Assembly (NCBI RefSeq): GCF_009857505.1
Contig: NZ_WWCP01000013.1
Coordinates: forward strand, 62,001 to 126,000
DNA from: Duganella lactea
GTDB taxonomy: Bacteria; Pseudomonadota; Gammaproteobacteria; Burkholderiales; Burkholderiaceae_D
Direction of reading: 5' to 3'
DNA length: 64,000 nucleotides
Position 1 is the stretch's first letter. Each line of letters begins with the position of its first letter. The notes under the pieces are model-generated. The model saw only the letters and a list, made by a program, of their open reading frames with translations. It was not told where the DNA came from and did not search any database. A program made the position numbers and the translations under genes. Positions 9,337-16,837 of the stretch are shown piece by piece.

Positions 9337-9792
9337 CTATGGCTTGCCAGATGCTAAATCTTGCGCGGCTTGCCAATGGCGGTCGATCACCGGCTGCAAG
9401 GTGGCCGCCAGCGCCTTGACGTCGGCGTCCCGGGCCTTTTGCCGGGCGGCGCGCACCTTGGCGTGGGCTTGCTTGTGATCCTTGACGTCGGCACTGTCCA
9501 TGTAGGCCCGGTCGAAGGCGGCGCCGGACAGGCTGTTCAGGCGGGCGGCGGCCTGCTGGTGCCTGGCGTTGGGGCGCTGGGCAGCGTGACGTTTTTCGCC
9601 TGCGCCACCTTTTGCACCGCCTGCAGGCCCTCGGTGTGGTCATCAACCATTTGCTGCGCGAATTGCTTCACCGCGGCCGACTGCGCTTTTTGCAGCGCGA
9701 TCTGGACGGTGGCGACTTCGGCGATGTTGGCCTCGGCCAGATCGGCCAGGATTTGCTGGTCGCCCTTGGCCAGCGACCGGGCGCCGGTTCAT
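9337..9792 (-). pseudogene. Broken DUF4142 (ferritin-like) gene
   Basis: Translated in two frames, the minus strand gives a recognisable DUF4142 protein. The first part contains AEANIAEVATVQIALQKA and a KQFAQQMVDDHTEGLQ motif; the second contains LSGAAFDRAYMDS, VKDHKQAH and a final VIDRHWQAAQDLA. The two parts are out of register at about 9570-9575, where a run of four C (minus strand) would restore the frame if it had five. The 5' end is also odd: a good GGGAGGATCT site and ATG at 9792 lead into a third frame, and the usual signal peptide is missing. This is decay or sequencing error. DUF4142 proteins are normally exported four-helix proteins of unknown function. Confidence 0.75.
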
Positions 9793-9896
9793 AGATCCTC
9801 CCTGTGTGATGATTTTTCATTCCAGGGAGAAGCGGCGCGCCGGGCCGCACCATACCCATCGGCAAAAACCGGCGCTGTCTGAGCCAACCCGGCATG

Positions 9897-9918
9897 GGTT
9901 CCGGCTGGCGCCGGAACC
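9897..9918 (-). terminator. Terminator-like hairpin after the HxlR gene
   Basis: A perfect 9-bp stem (GGTTCCGGC / GCCGGAACC) with a 4-base loop starts 6 bases after the HxlR stop codon on the minus strand. There is no clear T-run, so a purely intrinsic terminator is uncertain. The remaining bases 9793-9896 hold nothing I recognise. Confidence 0.4.
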
Positions 9919-9924
9919 ACGTGG

Positions 9925-10422
9925 CTAGGCGCGTGCCGGCTGGTTGATCTGGATCAGGCGCGAACGCATGACATCGGTGGCCGCCGGGCCGGGCGCGAAC
10001 ATATAGTCCTCGTCGTTGATGGCCAGGCCGCTGTTGGCGTCCACCAGCACCTGGTCGGCCGGCTTGCCGGTTTCGCGGCTCACCACCAGCAGGCTAGCCC
10101 CTTCCGGCGCCAGATGGTCATTGCCCCAGGCGACGAAGGCCAGCAGCACCGGCTTGAAATCGCGACCGGCCTTGGTCAGCACGTACTCGTAGCGCGGCGG
10201 ACGGGTGCTGTACTGGCGACGCTCCATCAGGCCGCCCTCGACCAGCCCGGCCAGGCGCCGGGTCAGCATATTGGGGGCGATCTTCAGGCTCTTCTCGAAT
10301 TCGTCAAAGCGGGTCAGCCCGTAGAAGGCGTCGCGCAGGATCAGGATACTCCACCATTCACCCACCTTGCCGAGGCTGCGGGCGATCGGGCAAGGCATGC
10401 TTCCAAAGTCAGTATGTTTCAT
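9925..10422 (-). CDS. HxlR-family transcriptional regulator
   Basis: A 165-residue protein. Residues ~10-100 form the HxlR winged helix: CPIARSLGKVGEWWSILILRD near the start, then FDEFEKSL, IAPNMLTRRLAGL (recognition region) and the basic wing Y-x-L-T-x-A-G. C11 is the conserved N-terminal Cys often used for redox or electrophile sensing in the family. The ATG at 10422 follows a strong AGAGAGGAA site. No obvious target (quinone reductase, oxidoreductase) is adjacent: a long gap lies upstream and a broken DUF4142 gene downstream, so its regulon is unknown. Confidence 0.9.
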   Translation of the reverse strand: MKHTDFGSMPCPIARSLGKVGEWWSILILRDAFYGLTRFDEFEKSLKIAPNMLTRRLAGLVEGGLMERRQYSTRPPRYEYVLTKAGRDFKPVLLAFVAWGNDHLAPEGASLLVVSRETGKPADQVLVDANSGLAINDEDYMFAPGPAATDVMRSRLIQINQPARA

Positions 10423-10848
10423 GTTGCTATTCCTCTCTGTCAGTTTATGAACAAAACTCGTCAGATCGCGACGGCTTCAGACTGGTGGCTTGCATGTTGG
10501 ACGCAAGAAAGTGTGACTTTTTTAAATGACGGCACCGCTGTGACAATGTGTGTATATTCAGACTTCAATCCGGTCTCCTTTTCTACCCAGAATATTGACT
10601 ACTTCTCTCTATGAAAAACCCGGTTTTCCACCGTTTTTTTTACCTCCACCTTAGGCTAAAAAACCACATCGAAAACTCTCCAAAAATCACATAATTTCCA
10701 CATGGAAATTTGCGGGTAAAATGTGAACATTCGAGAGAGTGTTTCTTCAGGGTAAAATTCTTCCTGTAGATCGACCTCTTGAATTGGTTGGCTACCCGGA
10801 TAACGTAGCCACCCGCCCGAAGGCCACGCACCTCAACAACGTGTGAAG
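10423..10848. other. AT-rich non-coding region with dyads upstream of the small SCPU-like gene
   Basis: About 425 bases without a convincing gene, clearly more AT-rich than the surroundings. It holds a perfect dyad at 10693-10710 (AATTTCCA, CA, TGGAAATT), two copies of GGGTAAAAT (from about 10714 and 10750), and a hairpin at 10790-10810. One side should carry the HxlR promoter and the other the promoter and leader of the gene at 10849. I could not place a consensus sigma-70 promoter with confidence. Confidence 0.5.
10790..10810 (+). promoter_or_regulatory. Leader hairpin with GGA in its loop
   Basis: GGCTAC and GTAGCC form a perfect 6-bp stem around a 9-base loop that contains GGA, the core of CsrA/RsmA sites. 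It is followed by a C-rich stretch and the start codon 38 bases later. The secondary structure is seen directly; a regulatory role is inference, and I could not match it to a known riboswitch class. Confidence 0.35.
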
Positions 10849-11157
10849 ATGAAAACTTTTACCCAAACATGTACTCTGGTTTTGCTCAGCCTGCCCCTGA
10901 TGGTCAGCGCCGCCGGCAAGACCGCGTCCGCCTCGATGCAGGTGACGTTTGAAGTCAAAGAATCCTGCACCGTGCGCACCACGGCCGATGCCGCCAAGCC
11001 GGCCGACCAAGCCGCGCCGGCGGTCGCCTGCCAGCTCAACACCCCTTACCAGATGACCCGCAACGCCGACCAGGCCGCCACCGTCGGCAGCCGCGACGCG
11101 CAAGCGGGCGCCCTCCGCCAACGCGCCGCCAGCGGCGAGTGGACCATCACCTTCTAA
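10849..11157 (+). CDS. Small secreted SCPU-like protein
   Basis: A 102-residue protein with a clear signal peptide (MKTFTQTCTLVLLSLPLMVSAAG, cleavage near AAG) and a mature part of about 80 residues. The mature start (MQVTFEVKESCTVR) resembles the first strand and Cys of spore-coat-U pilins. A second Cys follows in VACQLNTPYQ, which matches the VTCSLNTPY segment of SCPU domains, and the chain ends in an ATVTF-like strand (WTITF). It is thus about half of a normal SCPU domain (~140 aa). It converges on a Csu-like operon with a 17-base gap. A shortened pilus subunit, an inhibitor or decoy, or a decaying gene are all possible. The start could also be GTG at 10843. Confidence 0.65.
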   Translation: MKTFTQTCTLVLLSLPLMVSAAGKTASASMQVTFEVKESCTVRTTADAAKPADQAAPAVACQLNTPYQMTRNADQAATVGSRDAQAGALRQRAASGEWTITF

Positions 11158-11174
11158 GTCCTCCTCGACGGCCG

Positions 11175-12194
11175 TCAGAACGTCACCGTCGCGATCACCG
11201 AATCCTTGTAATCCCCCGGCGACGGCGTCAGCTGCGGCGGCACCAGGCCATACACCGTGCGCGCCTGCGTGGCGCCATTCCCCGTCCCGCTCAGCACCAC
11301 CGTGCCGCCGGTGCCGTCGCCGAGGCTGGCGCCGTCCAGCGTGTTGGAAATCTGATAGGCCACCAGCTCATTGGACGGGCCGCCTTTCATCTTTCGCGCT
11401 GACAAGGTATTGCCGGCGGTGGTGCCACTGCTAAACGTGACGGTATAAGCCGTGTTCAGGCTACAGCGGGTCGTCAGCGTGGTCGTGCTACGCACCGCGC
11501 TGCTCAACAGCGAGGCGTCGGGAAACACCAGCGTGCCGACATTGATGGTGCAATCGTTGATCACCGGCGCGCTGACCGTGAACGGCATCGCCACCGAGAC
11601 GCCCAGCAGACAATCGACGAGGCCGATCGAAAAGAAGGTGTAGCGCATCAACACGCTGCCGGCGCCGAACGCCGAACTGAACGTCAGATTGCCCGACGAC
11701 ACGTCCATCGCCGCCAGCGTGGCGTCGGCGTCCAAGCGGGCGTACAGCTTGACGTCCTTCGTCAGCGAACCGACCAGATTGTCGCTTTTGGTCAGCGTAA
11801 ACGTGATGACATTGGCTGCGGTGTCCGTGCCGAGCCAGCCGCCCCAGACCTTGGCGGCCGCGTAGCTGGTGTCCGTGTAGAGGTTGTAGTTGACCCGTTT
11901 GGCGCCATTGGCCAGCTGGCGCGGGAGGGTGACATTGGCACTGGTATTGCCGCTGCCGCCGCGCAGATACAGGCACACGGCCACGTTGGGGGAAGCCAGT
12001 CCGCTGAGGAAATTGTCCCAGGTGCAGGTGACCGTGAACGTGGCGTTGGCGTAGACGTCGCTGCTGCTGATCGAACTGACCGTCGGGAACGTGATATCGG
12101 TCGGCGCGATCGAGCAGTTGTCGGCGCGCGCCTGGCCGCAGGCCAGCGCCAGCAACGTTCCAATCCACAGCAGGCAGCGGCGCAGGTTCATCAT
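11175..12194 (-). CDS. Two-domain SCPU protein, CsuE-like tip adhesin
   Basis: A 339-residue protein with a signal peptide (cut near QARA-DNC). Two spore-coat-U domains follow, about 25-175 and 190-339, each with the Cys pair, SLNTAYTVTF-type strands and closing ATVTF strand. Two fused SCPU domains are the hallmark of CsuE, the tip adhesin of archaic chaperone-usher pili used for attachment to abiotic surfaces. The ATG at 12194 overlaps the usher stop by four bases (ATGA), so translation is coupled. It is the last gene of the operon. A true adhesin role is inferred from family and position. Confidence 0.85.
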   Translation of the reverse strand: MMNLRRCLLWIGTLLALACGQARADNCSIAPTDITFPTVSSISSSDVYANATFTVTCTWDNFLSGLASPNVAVCLYLRGGSGNTSANVTLPRQLANGAKRVNYNLYTDTSYAAAKVWGGWLGTDTAANVITFTLTKSDNLVGSLTKDVKLYARLDADATLAAMDVSSGNLTFSSAFGAGSVLMRYTFFSIGLVDCLLGVSVAMPFTVSAPVINDCTINVGTLVFPDASLLSSAVRSTTTLTTRCSLNTAYTVTFSSGTTAGNTLSARKMKGGPSNELVAYQISNTLDGASLGDGTGGTVVLSGTGNGATQARTVYGLVPPQLTPSPGDYKDSVIATVTF

Positions 12195-14509
12195 TGCACT
12201 CCCTTGCATACCATCGGTCCCATGGTCGCCATGGCGTTGCCCGGCTGCGGCGCGTAACTGAATTCGACCACGCACGGCAGCCCCGCCACCGTCGCCCGCA
12301 GATGATTGCGCGGCTGCAGGTGGTCGATGAAGGCCACACCGTCGAAGCCGACCACGGTGGTGTTGCCGCTTTCCACGTGCAGCACCTCGGTGCCGGCCGC
12401 CAGCGGCTTGCCGGCGGCGTCCTGCAGGATCACGCTGGCCGCCTCATATTTCTCCACCGGGAAGCGCACCAGCACGCCAGCCAGGCGCGCCGGCACCACG
12501 CTCTGACTGCTGCTGGCGATGCGCGCATCGAGCGGCAGCCGCGTGATGTCGATGCCCAACTGATTTTGCAGATACGGCGTCAGGTTCGGCACCAGCATGT
12601 AGCCGCTGCCGCTGGTGCGGCCGATGACCTGGTTTTCCTGCAACACCGGCACGCCGGCCACGCCGTCGGTCGACACCAGACCGAAGCCGGCGCCGACCTG
12701 GCGCGCCGCGTGCACGCCGCCATCCATCAGCACCAGCGAGCCGGCCACGTCCAGCGACGAATTGCGCATGCCACTGCGTTCGAACAAATAGCCGGTGACC
12801 TGACCGTAATTGCCGAGATAGGTCAGCTGCGCCTGGCGCTGCGGGCTGTCGTTGGTGGTGGAGGATTGCAGGCCCCAGCCGAAGCCGCCGCCGTAGTCGG
12901 CCGAGCGCGCCATGCTGTAGGTGGTGGTGCGGGCGCCGTCCTGACGGCTGCGGCTGGCGCTGGCCGAGATGCGGTCGCCGAAACTGCCGCTGAGGCTGAA
13001 GAACACGCCGCGCACCTTCTCGTCGCGGTAGTCGCGGAAGGCGCTGACGCTCAGGTATAAGCCCAGTCCCAGCGAGGCCGAATAATTGAGCGCGACCACG
13101 CGCGCCGGCGGCACCAGCGGCATGCGCTGACTGACCACGCTCACGCTGACGCCCTGGCCGCCCGGCAGCGACAGGCCGAGGTTGAGCCGATCGCTGGCGC
13201 TGACCACCGGCGCCCCCTCGGCCACGCCCATATCGCTGTAACGGGCCGACGCGCGCTGTGTCTGCAAGTCGAAGCTGAAGCGCGAGCTCAGATATTGATA
13301 GCCCAGCGTGGCCTGGCCGCCGCGCGCCTGGGCGCCATGGGCGCGGCCGCCGCTGGCCGCCAGCGAGGCGCTGATCACGCCGCCCTGCCCCAGCCGCCAC
13401 AACAGGCCACCGCCGCCATTGACCACGCCATTGCCGGCCTCGCCGTGCGCCTCCAGCGTCAGGTGGTCGCTGATGCCGCGCCGCAGCGAGCCGCTGGCCA
13501 CCGGCGCCCGCGCATAGCCGAACGAATCGGTGGTGTAGCGCCGCCGCAGCGCGCCCAGCTCGACCGAATAATCGACCAGCCCCTCGGCCAGCATGCGCGT
13601 GTCTACATACAGCGGCACGCTGGTGCTGATGGCGCGGCCGGTGGCGTCGCGCGTGATCAGCGTCGCCTGGCCCGAGCCGTTGATGCCGGCCACCTGGTTG
13701 ACGACGAACGGGCCCGACGGCACCGTCGTGTCGATCTGGCGCACGCCGTTGATGTACAGGCTGACCGCGCTCGGCACCACCGCCGAGCCGCCCAGCGAGG
13801 CGGTCGGGAAGGTCAGCAGGTCGGGCCGCAGATCGAAGCTGCGGCGCCATTGCACGCCGCCCATGCGCAGCGAACGGGTCCACGTGAGCGACGAGGAAAT
13901 CAGGTCGCCGACCTGCCAGGTGGCCAGCGTGTCCGAATCGGCGTGCACCCAGGCGGTATCGAAGCGGATATATTGGCGCCGCTGGCTGCTGTAGTTGAAC
14001 ACGCCGGTGCTGCTCAGCACGCCGTGGCGGTTGAAGTAGCGCAGTTCGTTCGACACCGAGGTGCTGCGCTCGTTGCCGAGCCGGGTGAAGGCGTCGTAAT
14101 TGATCACCGCGCCCGGCGTGACGCTGACCACGCCCGGCTGGCGCACGGTGCGCGCCGATACCGCCAGCGGCGCGCGCAGCGCATCGTCGACGCGCAGCGC
14201 GATCGCCTGGCGCGCCGCGTCATAGCTGTAGCTCAGGCCCTTGACCCGGTCGAGGTCGAACGCCGCCACGCCCTCGACGCCAAACAGCCTGGGATCGAGT
14301 TCGAGTTCGCGCAGATTCTGCACGCTGCTGCGCAGCCCGGTGCTCTGGCCCCGGGTAAAACGCAGTATCAGACCGGTTGTTTCGCCGTTCAAGCTTACCT
14401 CCAGAAATAACTCTTCATCCTGCGGTGGCGGCGCCGGCGGCGTCTGCGCCAGCGCGCCGCACATCAGCCACCATGTCAGCACGCACCACCAGGCCAGCCG
14501 GCGCCGCAT
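12191..14509 (-). CDS. Outer-membrane usher of an archaic (Csu-type) chaperone-usher system
   Basis: 772 residues with a signal peptide ending near ALAQ. It has the usher plan: N-terminal domain from ~32 (ELFLEVSLNGE), a 24-strand beta-barrel rich in alternating aromatic residues, a plug-like region with LYINGVRQIDTTVPSGPF, and C-terminal domains near 650-772 with SGSGYMLVPNL. Ushers form the outer-membrane pore that polymerises subunits delivered by the periplasmic chaperone. The length suits CsuD-type ushers, which are a little shorter than FimD/PapC. It starts 6 bases after the chaperone stop. Confidence 0.9.
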   Translation of the reverse strand: MRRRLAWWCVLTWWLMCGALAQTPPAPPPQDEELFLEVSLNGETTGLILRFTRGQSTGLRSSVQNLRELELDPRLFGVEGVAAFDLDRVKGLSYSYDAARQAIALRVDDALRAPLAVSARTVRQPGVVSVTPGAVINYDAFTRLGNERSTSVSNELRYFNRHGVLSSTGVFNYSSQRRQYIRFDTAWVHADSDTLATWQVGDLISSSLTWTRSLRMGGVQWRRSFDLRPDLLTFPTASLGGSAVVPSAVSLYINGVRQIDTTVPSGPFVVNQVAGINGSGQATLITRDATGRAISTSVPLYVDTRMLAEGLVDYSVELGALRRRYTTDSFGYARAPVASGSLRRGISDHLTLEAHGEAGNGVVNGGGGLLWRLGQGGVISASLAASGGRAHGAQARGGQATLGYQYLSSRFSFDLQTQRASARYSDMGVAEGAPVVSASDRLNLGLSLPGGQGVSVSVVSQRMPLVPPARVVALNYSASLGLGLYLSVSAFRDYRDEKVRGVFFSLSGSFGDRISASASRSRQDGARTTTYSMARSADYGGGFGWGLQSSTTNDSPQRQAQLTYLGNYGQVTGYLFERSGMRNSSLDVAGSLVLMDGGVHAARQVGAGFGLVSTDGVAGVPVLQENQVIGRTSGSGYMLVPNLTPYLQNQLGIDITRLPLDARIASSSQSVVPARLAGVLVRFPVEKYEAASVILQDAAGKPLAAGTEVLHVESGNTTVVGFDGVAFIDHLQPRNHLRATVAGLPCVVEFSYAPQPGNAMATMGPMVCKGVQ

Positions 14510-14515
14510 GCCGGG

Positions 14516-15241
14516 TCAGTCCACCCTGGCCACGGTCGTGGCGCTGCTCGGGCGGGCGTTGATATTGGCCTGCACCGCCAACGTCCCGCTCAGATCGGCG
14601 TCGCCAGCCGTGGGCAGGCGCCATTCGCGCACCCGGCCCGCCAGCACATAGCCGAACAGACCGGCCGCGATCTCGAACCGCTGGCCGGCGGCATTGCTCA
14701 GCTGTAGCGCACCGATCTGCGCGCGCTGGGTACCGCTGTTGCGAACTCGCAACATCCAGGCGCCGTCCCGCTTGAATACGCTCCAGGCCAGCGCCGGCGC
14801 CGCGCGCGCATCGGCCGGCAGCACAAACAGCGGCACCGAGTAGCGCAGGCGGATATCGACGCCGCTGGCCGGGCCGTCGTCCTTGGGAATCTCGTCGATC
14901 AGAATGCGATAGGTCAGTTCGCTGGGCGGCAACTGCTCGCTGCGCCGCACCAGCCGGATCATCTGGCTGCTTTTGGGCGCGATCTGGATGATCGGCGGGC
15001 TGGCCACCACGTCCGGCGACGGCGTCAGCACATCGTCGCCGTCTTTCTGTTCCCACTGAAACACCCGCACCTGGCCGAACACCGCCGCCTCGCCCAGATT
15101 CTGCAGCGTGATGCCGCTGGCGCCCTGGCCGGCGCGCAAGGTGATCATCACCGGCGAGATCTGCAGATTGGCGGCCAGCGCCGGCCACGCCAACGCGGCG
15201 GCCAACAGCAGTCCTCCCATCCGTGCGCGCACTCCAGCCAT
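14516..15241 (-). CDS. Periplasmic pilus chaperone, CsuC-like
   Basis: 241 residues: signal peptide to about residue 23, then the PapD-like first domain (LQISPVMITL, LQNLGEAAVFGQVRVFQW, MIRLVRR) and a second Ig domain ending near residue 240. The chaperone caps each SCPU subunit and hands it to the usher. A strong GGAGG site precedes the ATG at 15241. It is the first gene of the operon; the major pilin genes (csuA/B-like) that normally precede it are not present here. Confidence 0.88.
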   Translation of the reverse strand: MAGVRARMGGLLLAAALAWPALAANLQISPVMITLRAGQGASGITLQNLGEAAVFGQVRVFQWEQKDGDDVLTPSPDVVASPPIIQIAPKSSQMIRLVRRSEQLPPSELTYRILIDEIPKDDGPASGVDIRLRYSVPLFVLPADARAAPALAWSVFKRDGAWMLRVRNSGTQRAQIGALQLSNAAGQRFEIAAGLFGYVLAGRVREWRLPTAGDADLSGTLAVQANINARPSSATTVARVD

Positions 15242-15261
15242 TTCGCCTCCGGTTGCTTAAT

Positions 15262-15289
15262 ATCAACACTCGATCCAATTATTGTTGAT
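15262..15289. promoter_or_regulatory. Inverted repeat in the divergent csu-like / response-regulator intergenic region
   Basis: ATCAAC at 15262-15267 and GTTGAT at 15284-15289 form a 6-bp inverted repeat with a 16-base spacer. It lies about 20 bases upstream of the chaperone start and in the AT-rich gap shared with the AraC-type regulator. The GTTGAT half-site recurs twice just after the regulator gene. A regulator-binding site is a reasonable guess. Confidence 0.35.
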
Positions 15290-15425
15290 CTAAAAAAACC
15301 ATGCTTTTGGCGGAAGCGACAACTGTTTTGCAAGCGTAGAAAACTATCAAAAATATTTAAAAGATAGGCATAATACGCAACAGGGAGTGATAAAACTTTA
15401 TCAACCAATTTTCCGGGGCCCCACC

Positions 15426-16208
15426 ATGCAGAGCACCGTCGAAAGCATCCGTTCCAAGATCCTCATCGTGGACGACTCCGCGTTTGAACAGCGCATGCTG
15501 GTGGATTTGCTGAGCGAACTGCCGTACAAGGTGTCGGTGGCCTTCAACGGCCTGCAAGGCTACCAGCTGGCGCTGGCGCAGCGGCCCGACCTGATCCTGC
15601 TGGACGTGCGCATGCCGAATATGGACGGCTACACCGCCTGCCGCCTGCTCAAGGCCAACCCGGTGACGCAGGATATTCCGGTGATTTTCCTCAGCGGCGC
15701 CGATGCCGACGACGACCGCATCCTCGGCCTGTCGATCGGCGGCGTCGACTATGTGTCCAAACCGTTTTCGCCGGGCGAACTGGCGGCGCGCATCCAGGTG
15801 CACCTGAATCTGGCCAGGCGCCAGCAGGCGCCACCGGCCGAGGCCGGCGAGACGGCGGCGGTGGAAGCCGAAAGCGATCCGGACGCGGTGCTGGTCAACG
15901 CCGTCAAGCGGCTGATCGCCGACAACCTGGCGGCGCTGCCGGGACTGGCGGAAATCGCCCGCAGCGTCGGCACCTACCGCGAAAAACTGTCGCAGGTGTT
16001 CCGCGAGCAGACCGGCATGACCGTGTTCGGCTTCATCCGCGAGGAACGCATCCGCCGCGGCGAGGAGTTACTCAAGGACACCGACATCGACGTGCAGGAC
16101 ATCGCCCTGCTGATCGGTTTCAACAACGCCGGCAACTTCGCCACCGCGTTCCGCGAACGCATGGGCGTTACCCCCACCGCCTACCGGCAGGCGATCCAGA
16201 AAAAGTAA
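15426..16208 (+). CDS. Response regulator with AraC-type DNA-binding domain
   Basis: 260 residues. The receiver domain (10-125) has acidic D16/D17, phospho-acceptor D60 (LILLD) and K112 (SKPF). A short linker rich in Ala and Glu follows, then two helix-turn-helix motifs of the AraC type (about 165-258), ending in the typical IGFNNAGNFATAFRERMGVTPTAYR signature. The ATG at 15426 was taken because the receiver begins right after it; a GTG at 15387 extends the frame but adds no conserved sequence. It is divergent from the Csu-like operon and is its most likely local regulator. No cognate kinase is adjacent. Confidence 0.88.
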   Translation: MQSTVESIRSKILIVDDSAFEQRMLVDLLSELPYKVSVAFNGLQGYQLALAQRPDLILLDVRMPNMDGYTACRLLKANPVTQDIPVIFLSGADADDDRILGLSIGGVDYVSKPFSPGELAARIQVHLNLARRQQAPPAEAGETAAVEAESDPDAVLVNAVKRLIADNLAALPGLAEIARSVGTYREKLSQVFREQTGMTVFGFIREERIRRGEELLKDTDIDVQDIALLIGFNNAGNFATAFRERMGVTPTAYRQAIQKK

Positions 16209-16209
16209 A

Positions 16210-16232
16210 GTTGATCGAGCAACGTTGATCGA
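16210..16232. repeat. Direct repeat GTTGATCGA (14-base period)
   Basis: GTTGATCGA occurs at 16210-16218 and again at 16224-16232, immediately after the stop codon of the AraC-type regulator. The spacing is more than one helical turn. It shares the GTTGAT core with the inverted repeat upstream of the same gene. Confidence 0.4.
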
Positions 16233-16243
16233 TCTCGGCGGAA

Positions 16244-16810
16244 TCAGCCGTGCACAGGCTTGCATTGCCGGCGCCAGAAAAACCATGAGGCCAGCGCGTT
16301 GAGCCAGTAGCCGGCGTACAGCACGGCGGTCAGGTACAGGCCGCGGCTGGTGTACAGCGGCACCGAGACGGTGTTCACCAGCAGCCAGAACGGCCAGGTG
16401 TCGATGCGCCGGCCCATCAGCAGCAACTGGGCGATCACCGAGAACATCAGCACGGCCGAATCGATGAAGGGTGCGTAGGCGTTGGTGTAGGTCCGCAGCA
16501 TCAGGCCGTAGCCGGCGGTGGCGGCCAGGCCGATGGCGCACATCCAGGCCAGCGTGCGCGCAGGCACGCGGGTGATCGGCAACGGCGCACCGCCGGCGCC
16601 ACGCCGCCATTGCAGCCAGCCGATGGCGCAAGTGACGATGAAGAAGAGTTGCAGCGCCACATCGGCGTACAGGTTGACGTCATAGAACAGCACGGCAAAC
16701 AGCGCGCAGCCGACGATGCCCAGCCACCAGGAATGGATGTTGTTGCGCCCCGCCAGCACAATGGAAATGGCCATGACGGCGTTGGCGGCGATTTCCAGCG
16801 GTGAGGTCAA
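16244..16810 (-). CDS. pnuC: Nicotinamide riboside/mononucleotide transporter
   Basis: 188 residues with about seven membrane segments and the PnuC signature regions WWLGIVGCALFAVLFYD, a WLQWRRG turn, and WPFWLLVNTVSVPLY followed by a YAGYWLNALASWFFWRR end. PnuC moves nicotinamide riboside by facilitated diffusion, with trapping by the kinase NadR. No NAD-salvage gene and no TPP or NAD riboswitch is visible nearby, so whether it takes nicotinamide riboside or another vitamin (PnuT-like) cannot be decided here. Confidence 0.88.
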   Translation of the reverse strand: MTSPLEIAANAVMAISIVLAGRNNIHSWWLGIVGCALFAVLFYDVNLYADVALQLFFIVTCAIGWLQWRRGAGGAPLPITRVPARTLAWMCAIGLAATAGYGLMLRTYTNAYAPFIDSAVLMFSVIAQLLLMGRRIDTWPFWLLVNTVSVPLYTSRGLYLTAVLYAGYWLNALASWFFWRRQCKPVHG

Positions 16811-16837
16811 GGTGGTCCTTTGGTGGTCGGTGGTCCC

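Noticed and set aside
10780-10848. Possible cyclic-di-GMP or other known riboswitch before the small SCPU-like gene
   Set aside because: I could not match the conserved core of any riboswitch class; only a hairpin with a GGA loop is supported.
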